Of a stretch of 11,802 nucleotides of DNA, positions 1 through 7,433 are shown piece by piece. The number at the start of each line of letters is the position of its first letter. The stretch's first letter is position 1. A program made the position numbers and the translations under genes. The notes under the pieces were generated by a model, which had not been told where the DNA came from, ran no database searches, and saw only the letters and a program-made list of their open reading frames with translations. The stretch comes from Porticoccaceae bacterium UBA1989. GTDB lineage: Bacteria; Pseudomonadota; Gammaproteobacteria; Pseudomonadales; Porticoccaceae. Location: NCBI GenBank assembly GCA_002335945.1, contig DDDD01000086.1:1-11802 (forward strand), given 5' to 3'.

Positions 1-1401
1 GTTTCTCGGCGATAATTCTTTTAACAACAATGTGTTAGATGGCTTGTTGCCCGGATAGTAACGGTGCTGTTGGCCTTCTGGTGCTGGCTGTCCGGTCATC
101 AGTGCCGCAGACTGAGCCAGCATGTTCCCCAGCAGTACTCGGTGGTGTTCGGCATTACTGAGGCCATCGCTCGCCGCGGCAATAAAGTCGATTGGTACCT
201 GTCGCGTGCCCTGATGTAATAGCTGGAAGAAGGCGTGCTGACCATTGGTGCCGGTCTGTCCCCAAAGAATAGGGCCAGTGCTGTAATCAACGGGCTCACC
301 CTCCAATGTGGTGGCCTTGCCGTTGCTTTCCATGTCGAGCTGCTGCAGATAGGAGGGCAGCAGTAGCAGGCGTTCACAGTAGGGAATAACGGCAATGGTT
401 TCGGCCTTTAAAAAGTTGCTGTACCAGATGCCGAGCAGGGCCATGATAACGGGCATGTTTTGTTCGAGGGGTGCCTGTTGAAAATGCAGATCCATCTCTC
501 GGGCACCGGAGAGCATATTGCTGAACTGCTCGAAGCCAATGCTAATGGCGATGGATAAACCAATACTCGACCAGAGTGAATAGCGGCCACCGACCCATTC
601 AGCGAATTCTAATATTTGATCTGCAGGAATACCGTAGGCGAGGGCGCTGGCAGGATTGGCAGTTAGGCCAATAAAGTGACCGCTGGTATGGGCATTTTTC
701 AGGCCCAGAGTGCGCTCAAACCACTGAATGGCTGTTTTGGCATTAAGTAGGGTTTCCTGGGTGGTAAAGGTTTTGCTGGCCAGAGCCACAAGAGTAGTTT
801 CTGGGTCGAGGCCTTTTAATGTGGTGAGAATTTCAGCGCCATCGACATTGGAGATAAAGTGCAGGTGGATATCTGGATGGGCAAATTCATGGAGGGCATT
901 CACGGCAAGCTTGGGGCCTAGGTCTGATCCGCCGATGCCTATATTAACCACATCGGTAATCGCCTTGCCGGTGCTGCCAAGCCACTGGCCATTGCGGATT
1001 TTGTCGCTGGCCAGTTTTACTGCCTGTAACTGCTGCTTAACCAGGGCAATGCGCTGGCTCTCTTCGTCTGAGTTGGCGTCTTCAGGTTCTGCGCGCAGGG
1101 CGGCATGAAGGACGGCACGGTTTTCTGTGGTGTTAATAATGTCGCCCGCGAACATGGCTGTGCGATGGCTCTGCAGTGGCGACTGTTCGGCGAGGTTAAG
1201 TAGCTGCTGCCAGATCTCGTCGTTGACCAGATTCTTGGAGTAATCGAGGAATAATTCTCCAGCACTTAGGGAGAATTTACCGGCCCGCGCTGAATCTGAC
1301 TCAAATAGGTCAACAATGGATAAATTATTGATTAAATCCGCCTGAGATTGCAGTTTGGTCCATGCATCTGTCTGGGTTGGGGCGTATGATTTATGCTTCA
1401 T
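1..1401 (-). CDS. pgi: Glucose-6-phosphate isomerase (3' end outside the window)
   Basis: Cytosolic phosphoglucose isomerase, interconverting glucose 6-phosphate and fructose 6-phosphate. The minus-strand frame starting with ATG at 1401 is open without a stop to the window edge, giving 467 codons of a protein that is usually about 550 residues. An in-frame stop lies just upstream (1405-1407), so the start is well bounded, although its ribosome site is poor. Visible family motifs: NIGIGGSDLGP (about 153-163), SKTFTTQET (209-217), the signature VGGRYSLWSSIGL (270-282), DMESNGK with the expected catalytic Glu358, and GTNGQHAFFQLLHQGT with the expected catalytic His389. The C-terminal catalytic lysine is beyond the edge. 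Divergent from edd, sharing a 192-bp intergenic region that carries HexR-like sites. In an Entner-Doudoroff organism it feeds fructose 6-phosphate back to glucose 6-phosphate. The identification is very secure. Confidence 0.97.
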   Translation of the reverse strand, partial: MKHKSYAPTQTDAWTKLQSQADLINNLSIVDLFESDSARAGKFSLSAGELFLDYSKNLVNDEIWQQLLNLAEQSPLQSHRTAMFAGDIINTTENRAVLHAALRAEPEDANSDEESQRIALVKQQLQAVKLASDKIRNGQWLGSTGKAITDVVNIGIGGSDLGPKLAVNALHEFAHPDIHLHFISNVDGAEILTTLKGLDPETTLVALASKTFTTQETLLNAKTAIQWFERTLGLKNAHTSGHFIGLTANPASALAYGIPADQILEFAEWVGGRYSLWSSIGLSIAISIGFEQFSNMLSGAREMDLHFQQAPLEQNMPVIMALLGIWYSNFLKAETIAVIPYCERLLLLPSYLQQLDMESNGKATTLEGEPVDYSTGPILWGQTGTNGQHAFFQLLHQGTRQVPIDFIAAASDGLSNAEHHRVLLGNMLAQSAALMTGQPAPEGQQHRYYPGNKPSNTLLLKELSPRN

Positions 1402-1497
1402 CTGTCAGTTATTTCCTATTTGTACTGTTTTTGGCAGCGGGTAAAATTAAAGAGTTAAAATCGCGACAGCATATTACGCGTGTTACAGGTTTTAATC

Positions 1498-1512
1498 TGT
1501 AATAAAATTACA
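1498..1512. promoter_or_regulatory. Predicted HexR operator 1 upstream of edd
   Basis: The sequence TGTAATAAAATTACA is a perfect inverted repeat of 6-bp arms around AAA. It matches, as I recall it, the HexR consensus of gammaproteobacteria (TGTAAT-N3-ATTACA core). It ends 11 bp before the TATAAT box at 1524-1529, so a bound dimer would cover the -35 region of the edd promoter. A hexR gene is in the same window, and HexR is known elsewhere to control edd. Binding is inferred. Confidence 0.85.
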
Positions 1513-1523
1513 ATAATAGCCGC

Positions 1524-1529
1524 TATAAT
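1524..1529 (+). promoter_or_regulatory. Predicted -10 box of the edd operon promoter
   Basis: A perfect TATAAT hexamer lies 64 bp before the edd start codon, placing the transcription start at about 1535-1537. No convincing -35 hexamer sits at 16-18 bp spacing (that position reads close to AATAAA, inside HexR site 1). The promoter may therefore depend on its strong -10 box. It lies between the two HexR sites, as expected for a repressed promoter. Confidence 0.6.
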
Positions 1530-1550
1530 GGATTAAATATGGCTAAATCC

Positions 1551-1565
1551 CGTAATTTTGTTACA
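1551..1565. promoter_or_regulatory. Predicted HexR operator 2 in the edd leader
   Basis: CGTAATTTTGTTACA matches the HexR core at 10 of 12 arm positions. It begins 53 bp after the start of site 1, close to five helical turns, and lies about 15-30 bp downstream of the predicted transcription start. A repressor here could act as a roadblock, or pair with site 1. Binding is inferred. Confidence 0.7.
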
Positions 1566-1593
1566 ATTATCCAATATTCAATTCGGAGCCATT

Positions 1594-3417
1594 ATGGGCC
1601 AGATCAACGAGCAAGTAGCCGCTGTCACTCAGCGTATTATAGAGCGCAGCACCAATTTGCGTGCAGATTATATACGCCAGATCAAAGAAGATCACAGCAA
1701 CAAACCAGAGCGCGGAAAACTTAGCTGCGGTAATCTTGCCCATGGCTTTGCTGCCTGCGGTGAGGGTGACAAAGACAGTCTGCGCATGATGGAAGCGGGC
1801 AATATGGCCATCGTGACATCGTACAACGATATGCTGTCGGCTCATCAGCCCTATGCGGTCTATCCCGATAAAATAAAACAGGCGATGCGTGAAATTGGTT
1901 GCACCGCTCAGGTTGCTGGGTCTGTACCTGCCATGTGTGACGGCGTCACTCAGGGCCAGGATGGCATGGAGCTCAGTCTTCTAAGTCGCGACCTAATTGC
2001 TCAGTGCACGGCTGTGTCGCTGTCCCACCAGATGTTCGACGGGGTTTTGGCTCTGGGCATCTGTGACAAAATTGTTCCAGGTTTATTGATGGGGGTGCTG
2101 ACCTTTGGTTATCTGCCCGCGATGTTTATTCCTGCCGGCCCTATGGAGTCGGGACTGCCCAATAAAGAGAAAGTACGTATTCGCCAGCTATTTGCCGAGG
2201 GCAAAATTGGCCGCGAAGAATTATTGCAGGCAGAATCAGATTCTTATCACAGTGCCGGTACCTGTACTTTTTATGGCACGGCGAATAGTAATCAGGTTGT
2301 TCTAGAAGCTCTGGGTTTACAGTTGCCTGGTAGTTCCTTTGTTAATCCTGAAAGCCCGATGCGCGACATATTGACCACCGAAGCCTCTCACCAGTTAGCT
2401 CGAATTACAGCGCTGGGTAGCGACTATCGTCCGGTGGGCGAAATTGTTGATGCCCGTGCCATTGTTAATGGCACCGTGGCACTGCTGGCGTCTGGCGGCT
2501 CTACAAATCACAGCATGCACCTGGTAGCCATTGCCCGTGCTGCGGGTATTATTCTTAACTGGGATGATATCTCTGATCTCTCGGCTGTTGTTCCTCTGCT
2601 CGCTAAAATCTATCCCAATGGTCAGGCTGATGTGAATCATTTTCATGCTGCCGGTGGCACTAGTTGTATGTTCCGACAGCTGTTAAAAGGTGGTTTTATG
2701 CACGGGGATGCGAAAACATCCTGGGGCAAAAGCTTTGCTGACTTTACGCAAGAGTCATTTTTAGATAATGACAAAGTTGTTTGGCGTGAGTCTCCAGAGG
2801 TTCCTCTGGATATGGACGTACTGGCTACGTTGGAGAAGCCGTTTTCTCCTGAGGGCGGTTTGCGTCTTATCAAGGGTAATCTGGGTCGCGGAGTGATCAA
2901 GGTCTCCGCCGTTGCTCTAGAACATCAAATTGTTCAAGGGCCAGCCGTGGTTATCGATGGCCAGGATCAGCTGCAGCCACTGTTTGAATCTGGTTCATTG
3001 AATCGCGACTGTATTGTGGTTGCTCGTTATCAGGGTCCGAAAGCCCTGGGTATGCCTGAGCTGCATAAGTTGATGCCATTTTTGGGCACATTGCAGGACA
3101 AAGGTTTTAAAGTGGCTCTGGTTACCGATGGTCGTATGTCTGGCGCATCGGGCAAGGTGCCCGCGGCCATTCATATGGTACCGGAAGCCGCTAGTGGTGG
3201 TTTGCTAGCCAAGCTACAGAATGATGATCTTTTGCGTGTTAATGCGGTGACGGGCGAACTTCAGTTTTTAGGTGATATGGACGAGCTTGAATTGCGAGAG
3301 AGCGCGCCCCAACCACGCACTGGCGATCGCGGCTGTGGCCGTGAGCTGTTTTTGATGAATCGCAATAACATTAGTAATGCAGAGCGGGGCGCTTCGTACC
3401 TGTTTGGCGAGGACTAA
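1594..3417 (+). CDS. edd: Phosphogluconate dehydratase (Entner-Doudoroff)
   Basis: Dehydrates 6-phosphogluconate to 2-keto-3-deoxy-6-phosphogluconate (KDPG), the first committed step of the Entner-Doudoroff pathway; an IlvD/Edd-family iron-sulfur enzyme of the cytosol. The 607-residue product is close to the usual 603. Motifs: VTSYNDMLSAHQPY (74-87), CDGVTQGQDGMELSL (115-129), the family signature around CDKIVPG (Cys157), GTCTFYGTANSNQ (Cys224), and the second signature VTDGRMSGASGKVPAA (from 510). Cys157 and Cys224 are likely cluster ligands; I did not assign the third with certainty. The ATG at 1594 is preferred because GGAG stands 5 bp upstream. The longer frame from a TTG at 1558 would run through HexR site 2 and lacks family similarity. 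First gene of the edd-glk-eda run; glk follows after 3 bp. Confidence 0.97.
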   Translation: MGQINEQVAAVTQRIIERSTNLRADYIRQIKEDHSNKPERGKLSCGNLAHGFAACGEGDKDSLRMMEAGNMAIVTSYNDMLSAHQPYAVYPDKIKQAMREIGCTAQVAGSVPAMCDGVTQGQDGMELSLLSRDLIAQCTAVSLSHQMFDGVLALGICDKIVPGLLMGVLTFGYLPAMFIPAGPMESGLPNKEKVRIRQLFAEGKIGREELLQAESDSYHSAGTCTFYGTANSNQVVLEALGLQLPGSSFVNPESPMRDILTTEASHQLARITALGSDYRPVGEIVDARAIVNGTVALLASGGSTNHSMHLVAIARAAGIILNWDDISDLSAVVPLLAKIYPNGQADVNHFHAAGGTSCMFRQLLKGGFMHGDAKTSWGKSFADFTQESFLDNDKVVWRESPEVPLDMDVLATLEKPFSPEGGLRLIKGNLGRGVIKVSAVALEHQIVQGPAVVIDGQDQLQPLFESGSLNRDCIVVARYQGPKALGMPELHKLMPFLGTLQDKGFKVALVTDGRMSGASGKVPAAIHMVPEAASGGLLAKLQNDDLLRVNAVTGELQFLGDMDELELRESAPQPRTGDRGCGRELFLMNRNNISNAERGASYLFGED

Positions 3418-3420
3418 TCA

Positions 3421-4440
3421 ATGAGTGCACTTCAGGATGCTTCTAGTAATCCACGATGGAATCTTGTCGCTGATATTGGCGGCACCAATGCGCGTTTTTC
3501 GGCTGTACTAGAAGGCCAGTTGGAAAGTGAACATGAGTTTCATCATTCCGTTGAAGAGTACCCAGAGTTCGCGGGTCTGATTGGCGGGCTGCTCGCAGAA
3601 ATCGCCGAAGCCACTGGCTGGAACAATACACCGGTCAATGCCTGCTTTGCAGTTGCCTGTCCTGCAGATACCGACGTTATCGCCTTTACCAATAGCCATT
3701 GGAAATTTACTAAGACATCTCTCCAGCAGGCATTGGGCTGTGAGAATCTGGCTGTGATCAATGATTTCGAAGCAGTGGCTCATGGCATTATTGAATTGGG
3801 TGAGGCTGACCTGGTGCAGGTGGGTGGGCAGTTACCCATTGCCCATAAGGCAATTGGTATTTTAGGTGCTGGCACGGGTCTTGGTGTTGCCGGATTGGTT
3901 CAGCATTCAGATGGCTATCATGTGCTGGATACCGAGGGCGGCCATGCAGACTATGCGCCGATCGATGAGATACAGAGTGCCGTGGTTAACTGCCTGCGGG
4001 AAACCTATGGCCGCGTGTCATTAGAGCGCCTGCTATCGGGTAAGGGGTTACTGAATATTTATACGGCACTGTGCACTATCGAGGGTGTTGATGCTGTGTT
4101 TACAACGCCAGCGGAAGTTGTTGCTGGTGCGTTGGGTTCTGCTGATTCAGATACAGATTCAGAAATAGATGCCAAGGCACTGCAAACCTTAAATATGTTT
4201 TGTGAAGGTATGGGTTCGGCGGCGGGTAATTTGGCTCTGACATTGGGTGCCAAGGGTGGTATCTATATCGCCGGTGGTGTTATCCCTCGCTTTCAGGAAT
4301 TTTTTATCAACAGCGGTTTTCGCAGCAAGTTTGAAGACAAGGGTCGCTTTGTCAGTTACCTGCAGCCAATTCCGGTTTATATCGTTATTCGTAGCAACCT
4401 GGGTCTTCTCGGCGCAGCAAAGAAACTACAACAAATTTAA
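3421..4440 (+). CDS. glk: Glucokinase (E. coli Glk type)
   Basis: ATP-dependent phosphorylation of glucose to glucose 6-phosphate, in the cytosol; supplies substrate to Zwf when sugar enters without a phosphotransferase system. The product is 339 residues (E. coli Glk is about 321). Motifs: the phosphate-binding DIGGTNARF (18-26), INDFEAVAHG with the expected catalytic Asp115, GAGTGLGVAGL (149-159), DTEGGHADYAP (170-180), and the C-terminal GGIYIAGGVIPRF followed by FEDKGRF. The gene starts 3 bp after the edd stop, with GAGG 8 bp upstream of the ATG lying inside the edd end, so the two are probably translationally coupled. One oddity is an acidic stretch, DSDTDSEID, coded by a short direct repeat near 4144-4163 and lying where E. 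coli Glk is a few residues shorter. It is not a ROK-family kinase. Confidence 0.95.
   Translation: MSALQDASSNPRWNLVADIGGTNARFSAVLEGQLESEHEFHHSVEEYPEFAGLIGGLLAEIAEATGWNNTPVNACFAVACPADTDVIAFTNSHWKFTKTSLQQALGCENLAVINDFEAVAHGIIELGEADLVQVGGQLPIAHKAIGILGAGTGLGVAGLVQHSDGYHVLDTEGGHADYAPIDEIQSAVVNCLRETYGRVSLERLLSGKGLLNIYTALCTIEGVDAVFTTPAEVVAGALGSADSDTDSEIDAKALQTLNMFCEGMGSAAGNLALTLGAKGGIYIAGGVIPRFQEFFINSGFRSKFEDKGRFVSYLQPIPVYIVIRSNLGLLGAAKKLQQI
4144..4163 (+). repeat. Short direct repeat inside glk
   Basis: GATTCAGA occurs at 4144-4151 and again at 4156-4163, a 12-nt period in frame. It codes for the alternating acidic segment ADSDTDSEID. It is probably a small slippage insertion in a surface loop. 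Confidence 0.6.
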
Positions 4441-4451
4441 AGGAGTTATGT

Positions 4452-5069
4452 GTGCGCAATTTATTGGCTGGTAATCCAGTGATTCCAGTGATTACATTAG
4501 ATCGAGTGGAAGATGCTGTTCCTCTAGCAGAGGCATTGGTAGCTGGCGGTTTAAAAGTACTTGAGGTGACTCTTCGAACAGAGGCTGCCATTGAAGGTAT
4601 TAAACAAATTATTAAGCATGTTCCCGGAGCCATTGTTGGCACGGGCACTGTCTGTAATGAACAGCAGATCAAACTGTCTGAAGACATTGGCTGTCAGTTT
4701 ATGATTTCTCCCGGTGCGACCGATAAGTTATTGCAGGCCGCCCAAAAATCATCCGTTCCCTTTCTTCCGGGCATTTCCTCTGTGAGTGAATTGATGCGTG
4801 GCTTAGAATATGGGCACCGAGATTTTAAATTCTTCCCCGCTGAAGCTGCTGGCGGTGTGCCGGTTTTAAAAGCCATGGCCGGCCCCTTTGGTGATGTGAA
4901 ATTCTGCCCGACCGGTGGCATTGGCCTGCATAATGTCTTGGCCTATTTAGCGCTACCAAACGTACTATGCGTTGGTGGTTCTTGGATTGCTCAGCCAAAA
5001 TTAATTCAGGAAAAAAACTGGGCAGAGATAGAAAATTTGGCACGTGAAGCAGTTGCGCTTGCGCGCTAA
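4452..5069 (+). CDS. eda: KDPG aldolase
   Basis: Splits KDPG into pyruvate and glyceraldehyde 3-phosphate by a class I Schiff-base mechanism, completing the Entner-Doudoroff pathway. The product is 205 residues, slightly shorter than the 213 of E. coli because of a shorter N-terminus. Motifs: VLEVTLRTEAA (36-46, with expected general acid/base Glu38 and Arg42), VGTGTV (62-67), ISPGATD (85-91), PGISSVSE (106-113), FKFFPAE (125-131, with Schiff-base Lys126), and FCPTGGI (151-157). The start is GTG at 4452, with AGGAG at 4441-4445 giving 6 bp spacing. An out-of-frame ATG at 4448 is only 2 bp from that ribosome site and opens just eight codons. The gene lies 11 bp after glk, so the two should be cotranscribed. 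Confidence 0.96.
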   Translation: MRNLLAGNPVIPVITLDRVEDAVPLAEALVAGGLKVLEVTLRTEAAIEGIKQIIKHVPGAIVGTGTVCNEQQIKLSEDIGCQFMISPGATDKLLQAAQKSSVPFLPGISSVSELMRGLEYGHRDFKFFPAEAAGGVPVLKAMAGPFGDVKFCPTGGIGLHNVLAYLALPNVLCVGGSWIAQPKLIQEKNWAEIENLAREAVALAR

Positions 5070-5192
5070 GGTCCATACAAAGTGATATTTAAAGAGCCGT
5101 CTATAAAAAGCTGTTTATTAGGTACATTTAATAAAGAGTTTTTTACTAAGAGCTTTTTATTAAGAACGAAGGTTTAAACACAGAGGTTTAAA
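5070..5192 (+). other. AT-rich spacer between eda and zwf with nested repeats
   Basis: This 123-bp gap is the longest between genes of the edd-pgl run and is very AT-rich. It holds a perfect 10-bp inverted repeat, ATAAAAAGCT at 5103-5112 and AGCTTTTTAT at 5151-5160. Nested inside is a perfect 7-bp inverted repeat, TTTATTA at 5114-5120 and TAATAAA at 5129-5135. A 14-nt near-tandem repeat runs at 5134-5147 and 5148-5161 with two differences. Neither hairpin is GC-rich, so a classical terminator is unlikely. A weak promoter-like pair (TTGCGC at 5053-5058, TACAAA at 5076-5081, 17-bp spacer) overlaps the eda end. I saw no good HexR palindrome here. Whether zwf is cotranscribed with eda or has its own promoter cannot be settled from sequence. 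Confidence 0.5.
5170..5192 (+). repeat. Direct repeat AGGTTTAAA at the zwf ribosome site
   Basis: AGGTTTAAA occurs at 5170-5178 and, identically, at 5184-5192, immediately before the zwf ATG. The second copy supplies part of the GAGG ribosome site (5183-5186, 6 bp before the ATG). The 14-nt offset equals the period of the near-tandem repeat just upstream. Confidence 0.7.
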
Positions 5193-6653
5193 ATGAGCAG
5201 CAATATTGATCTGGTAATTTTCGGCGCACGTGGCGATCTGTCTAAGCGTAAATTATTTCCCGCACTTTTTGAATTAGATCGAGCGGGTCTATTAACCGAT
5301 AGCGTTCGTATTGCTGGCGTTGCCCGCCAGGACATGGATAGCGTGATCTTTATTGAGCAGATGTATGAAGAGCTTAAGAGTGTCGCAAAAGAAGGGCATT
5401 GGGACGAGTCGGCTTGGAAGCGTTTTAGCCGTCGCCTGCATTACATTAAAGTCGACTTTGCGCAAAAGAAAGAGTTTGCCGCGTTAAATGAATGGGCCAT
5501 TGAAAAGCGCACTATTATTTATTATCTGGCTACGCCGCCGAGCCTCTATGGTTCAATTTGTAAGCACCTGCATGATTCAAACTGTGTTAATTCGGTGTCG
5601 CGCATTGTTTTAGAAAAACCCATTGGCGATGATTTAGAAAGTTCTAGATCGGTAAACGACACCGTGGGTCAGTACTTTACCGAGCGTAATATCTATCGTA
5701 TCGATCACTATCTGGGTAAAGAGACAGTTCAGAACTTACTCGCCCTACGTTTTGCCAATCGAATGATTAACTCCCAGTGGGACAATAGCTGTATCGATCA
5801 TGTGCAGATTACGGTCGCTGAGACCGTCGGCATTGAAGGGCGTTGGTCCTACTATGACAAGGTCGGACAGCTTCGCGACATGGTGCAAAACCATTTGTTG
5901 CAGCTGCTGTGCATGGTTGCCATGGAACCACCCAATGCATTACAGGCCGACGAAATTCGCGCTGAAAAAGTTAAATTACTTAGAGCTCTAAGCCCAATTA
6001 CTGCTGACAATGTTGCTGCCCAGGCTGTCCGTGGCCAATATGCAGCTGGTTGGGTTGCTGGTGAGCCGGTTGTTGGCTATATGGAAGAAGAGGGTTCAGA
6101 GAGCGACAGTAGTAACAATGAAACCTATGTCGCCCTTAAAGTGATGATCGATAACTGGCGCTGGGCTGGCGTACCATTTTATCTGCGCACCGGAAAACGA
6201 CTCCAGGAAAAAGTGACTCAGGTTGTGATTACGTATAAAGATAATCCCCATTCATTATTCCCCGAGACTGATGGCGAAGCGAACAATAGACTGGTGATAA
6301 ATCTGCAGCCAAACGAAGGTATTCAGCTGGAGATGGTGTCTAAAAAACACAGCTTGAAAGAGCGTCTGGGTCTTGAGAAGCGCAGCTTAAATTTAGATTT
6401 CTTTGATTCTTCTGGAGATTCAAGAATTCCGGATGCTTACGAGCGACTGTTCCTTGAGGTGATTAAAGGCGATCAGTGGTTGTTTGTTAGCCGTGACGAA
6501 ATTGAAGCATCATGGAACTGGTGCGATACGCTACTGGATGCCTGGGATGATAAAAAGATTGGCACTAAATCTTATAGTGCTGGCTCCTGGGGGCCGTCTA
6601 AGGCTGAGATTCTGATTGAGAATGATGGTCGCAGTTGGTATGAGGGTAAATAG
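5193..6653 (+). CDS. zwf: Glucose-6-phosphate 1-dehydrogenase
   Basis: Oxidises glucose 6-phosphate to 6-phosphogluconolactone with NADP (possibly also NAD), the entry to both the Entner-Doudoroff and oxidative pentose phosphate routes. The 486-residue product is near the usual 491. An N-terminal Rossmann domain carries GARGDLSKRKLFPALF (11-26) and VARQ with Arg45, a position linked with NADP phosphate binding in the family. Further motifs are EKPIG (141-145), the active-site signature RIDHYLGKE (169-177, Asp171 and His172) and QNHLLQLL with His234 as the expected second catalytic histidine. The ATG is supported by GAGG 6 bp upstream. pgl follows after a single base. No 6-phosphogluconate dehydrogenase gene is nearby, which suggests that flux here is directed to Edd. 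Regulation by HexR is expected from relatives, but no clear operator lies just upstream. Confidence 0.97.
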   Translation: MSSNIDLVIFGARGDLSKRKLFPALFELDRAGLLTDSVRIAGVARQDMDSVIFIEQMYEELKSVAKEGHWDESAWKRFSRRLHYIKVDFAQKKEFAALNEWAIEKRTIIYYLATPPSLYGSICKHLHDSNCVNSVSRIVLEKPIGDDLESSRSVNDTVGQYFTERNIYRIDHYLGKETVQNLLALRFANRMINSQWDNSCIDHVQITVAETVGIEGRWSYYDKVGQLRDMVQNHLLQLLCMVAMEPPNALQADEIRAEKVKLLRALSPITADNVAAQAVRGQYAAGWVAGEPVVGYMEEEGSESDSSNNETYVALKVMIDNWRWAGVPFYLRTGKRLQEKVTQVVITYKDNPHSLFPETDGEANNRLVINLQPNEGIQLEMVSKKHSLKERLGLEKRSLNLDFFDSSGDSRIPDAYERLFLEVIKGDQWLFVSRDEIEASWNWCDTLLDAWDDKKIGTKSYSAGSWGPSKAEILIENDGRSWYEGK

Positions 6654-6654
6654 T

Positions 6655-7356
6655 ATGAGTTTAGAAATTACGTTAGTTGAATTTGAAAATACCTCGGCAT
6701 TGGATATCGAACTATCTGAAAAGGTGGCTAAGCTGTTGGCTGCCGATATTGCCGCGACGGGTTCAGCGTCTTTGGTAGTGTCTGGTGGCAGTACGCCTAT
6801 GGGATTTTTTCATCTGCTATCCCAGTGTTCATTAGACTGGAGCAATGTGAGTATTACACTGGCTGATGAACGCTGGGTTAACGCTGACCATGCAGATAGC
6901 AATGAAAAGCTGGTACGTGAGAATCTGTTGATCAATGAAGCTCATCGGGCACAGTTTATTAGCTTAAAAAATTCCGCACAAGATGCGCTTGCCGGCGAGT
7001 CTGGGACTGAACAGGCGCTAGCCTCGGTGGGCACTTTCACTGTATTGATTTTAGGTATGGGTGACGATGGCCACACTGCTTCGTTATTCCCTGGTGCCGA
7101 AGCGTTGCCATTGGGTCTGGATATGAATTCTGGACGAACCTGCATTGCGGTCACGCCAACTGCAGCACCTCATCAGCGCATTAGTATGACTTTGCCAAGA
7201 CTGCTAGATAGTCAGCAAATCATTATTCATATAAGTGGTGCAGGTAAGCATCAGGTGCTTGAAGAGGCCAAGGCAGGAGATGATGTTGAGGCGTTACCGA
7301 TTAGAGCGATTTTGAATCAGCAGCAGGCGCCGCTAGAAATTTATTGGGCGAAGTAG
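6655..7356 (+). CDS. pgl: 6-phosphogluconolactonase (DevB/Pgl type)
   Basis: Hydrolyses 6-phosphogluconolactone to 6-phosphogluconate, between Zwf and Edd. The 233-residue product shows the family motifs VSGGSTPMGFF (42-52), DERWV (71-75) and GMGDDGHTASLFPG (134-147). It belongs to the sugar-isomerase-like DevB family, not the beta-propeller YbhE type. The ATG at 6655 is chosen because it lies 1 bp after the zwf stop, with GAGG (6642-6645) 9 bp upstream. An upstream in-frame ATG at 6616 would add 13 residues without family similarity, inside zwf. The tight spacing implies translational coupling with zwf. It is the last gene of the plus-strand run and faces pyk across about 98 bp. Confidence 0.95.
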   Translation: MSLEITLVEFENTSALDIELSEKVAKLLAADIAATGSASLVVSGGSTPMGFFHLLSQCSLDWSNVSITLADERWVNADHADSNEKLVRENLLINEAHRAQFISLKNSAQDALAGESGTEQALASVGTFTVLILGMGDDGHTASLFPGAEALPLGLDMNSGRTCIAVTPTAAPHQRISMTLPRLLDSQQIIIHISGAGKHQVLEEAKAGDDVEALPIRAILNQQQAPLEIYWAK

Positions 7357-7417
7357 CTGTTTAGAGTTTTTGGAAAAGATTAGAAGTGGGTTTTGATTTA
7401 TCAGGTGTGCTCTAAGT

Positions 7418-7433
7418 AGGCCATCCATGGCCT
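7418..7433. terminator. Possible hairpin between convergent pgl and pyk
   Basis: AGGCCATCCATGGCCT is a perfect inverted repeat that could form a 6-bp GC-rich stem with a 4-nt loop. It lies in the gap where the pgl and pyk transcripts meet. A T run (7445-7449) follows on the plus strand only after 11 bases, and none follows at once on the minus strand. It is therefore a weak candidate as an intrinsic terminator. Confidence 0.3.

Noticed and set aside
241..262. Apparent loss of a glutamate in Pgi: WGQTGTNGQH here against WGEPGTNGQH in E. coli
   Set aside because: The catalytic glutamate lies in the MESNGK motif, present here as Glu358, and the catalytic histidine (His389) is also present. The changed residue is not the catalytic base.
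728..1108. 126-codon open frame on the plus strand
   Set aside because: It lies antisense to pgi, whose frame is intact and shows clear motifs; a shadow of pgi codon usage.
1558..1593. Longer Edd starting at TTG 1558
   Set aside because: It would translate through HexR site 2, has no ribosome site, and the extra residues are absent from the family. The ATG at 1594 has GGAG at good spacing.
1539..1724. 61-codon frame starting close to the predicted edd transcription start, a possible leaderless upstream reading frame
   Set aside because: No ribosome site, it overlaps edd in another frame, and the peptide resembles no family I know. Probably chance.
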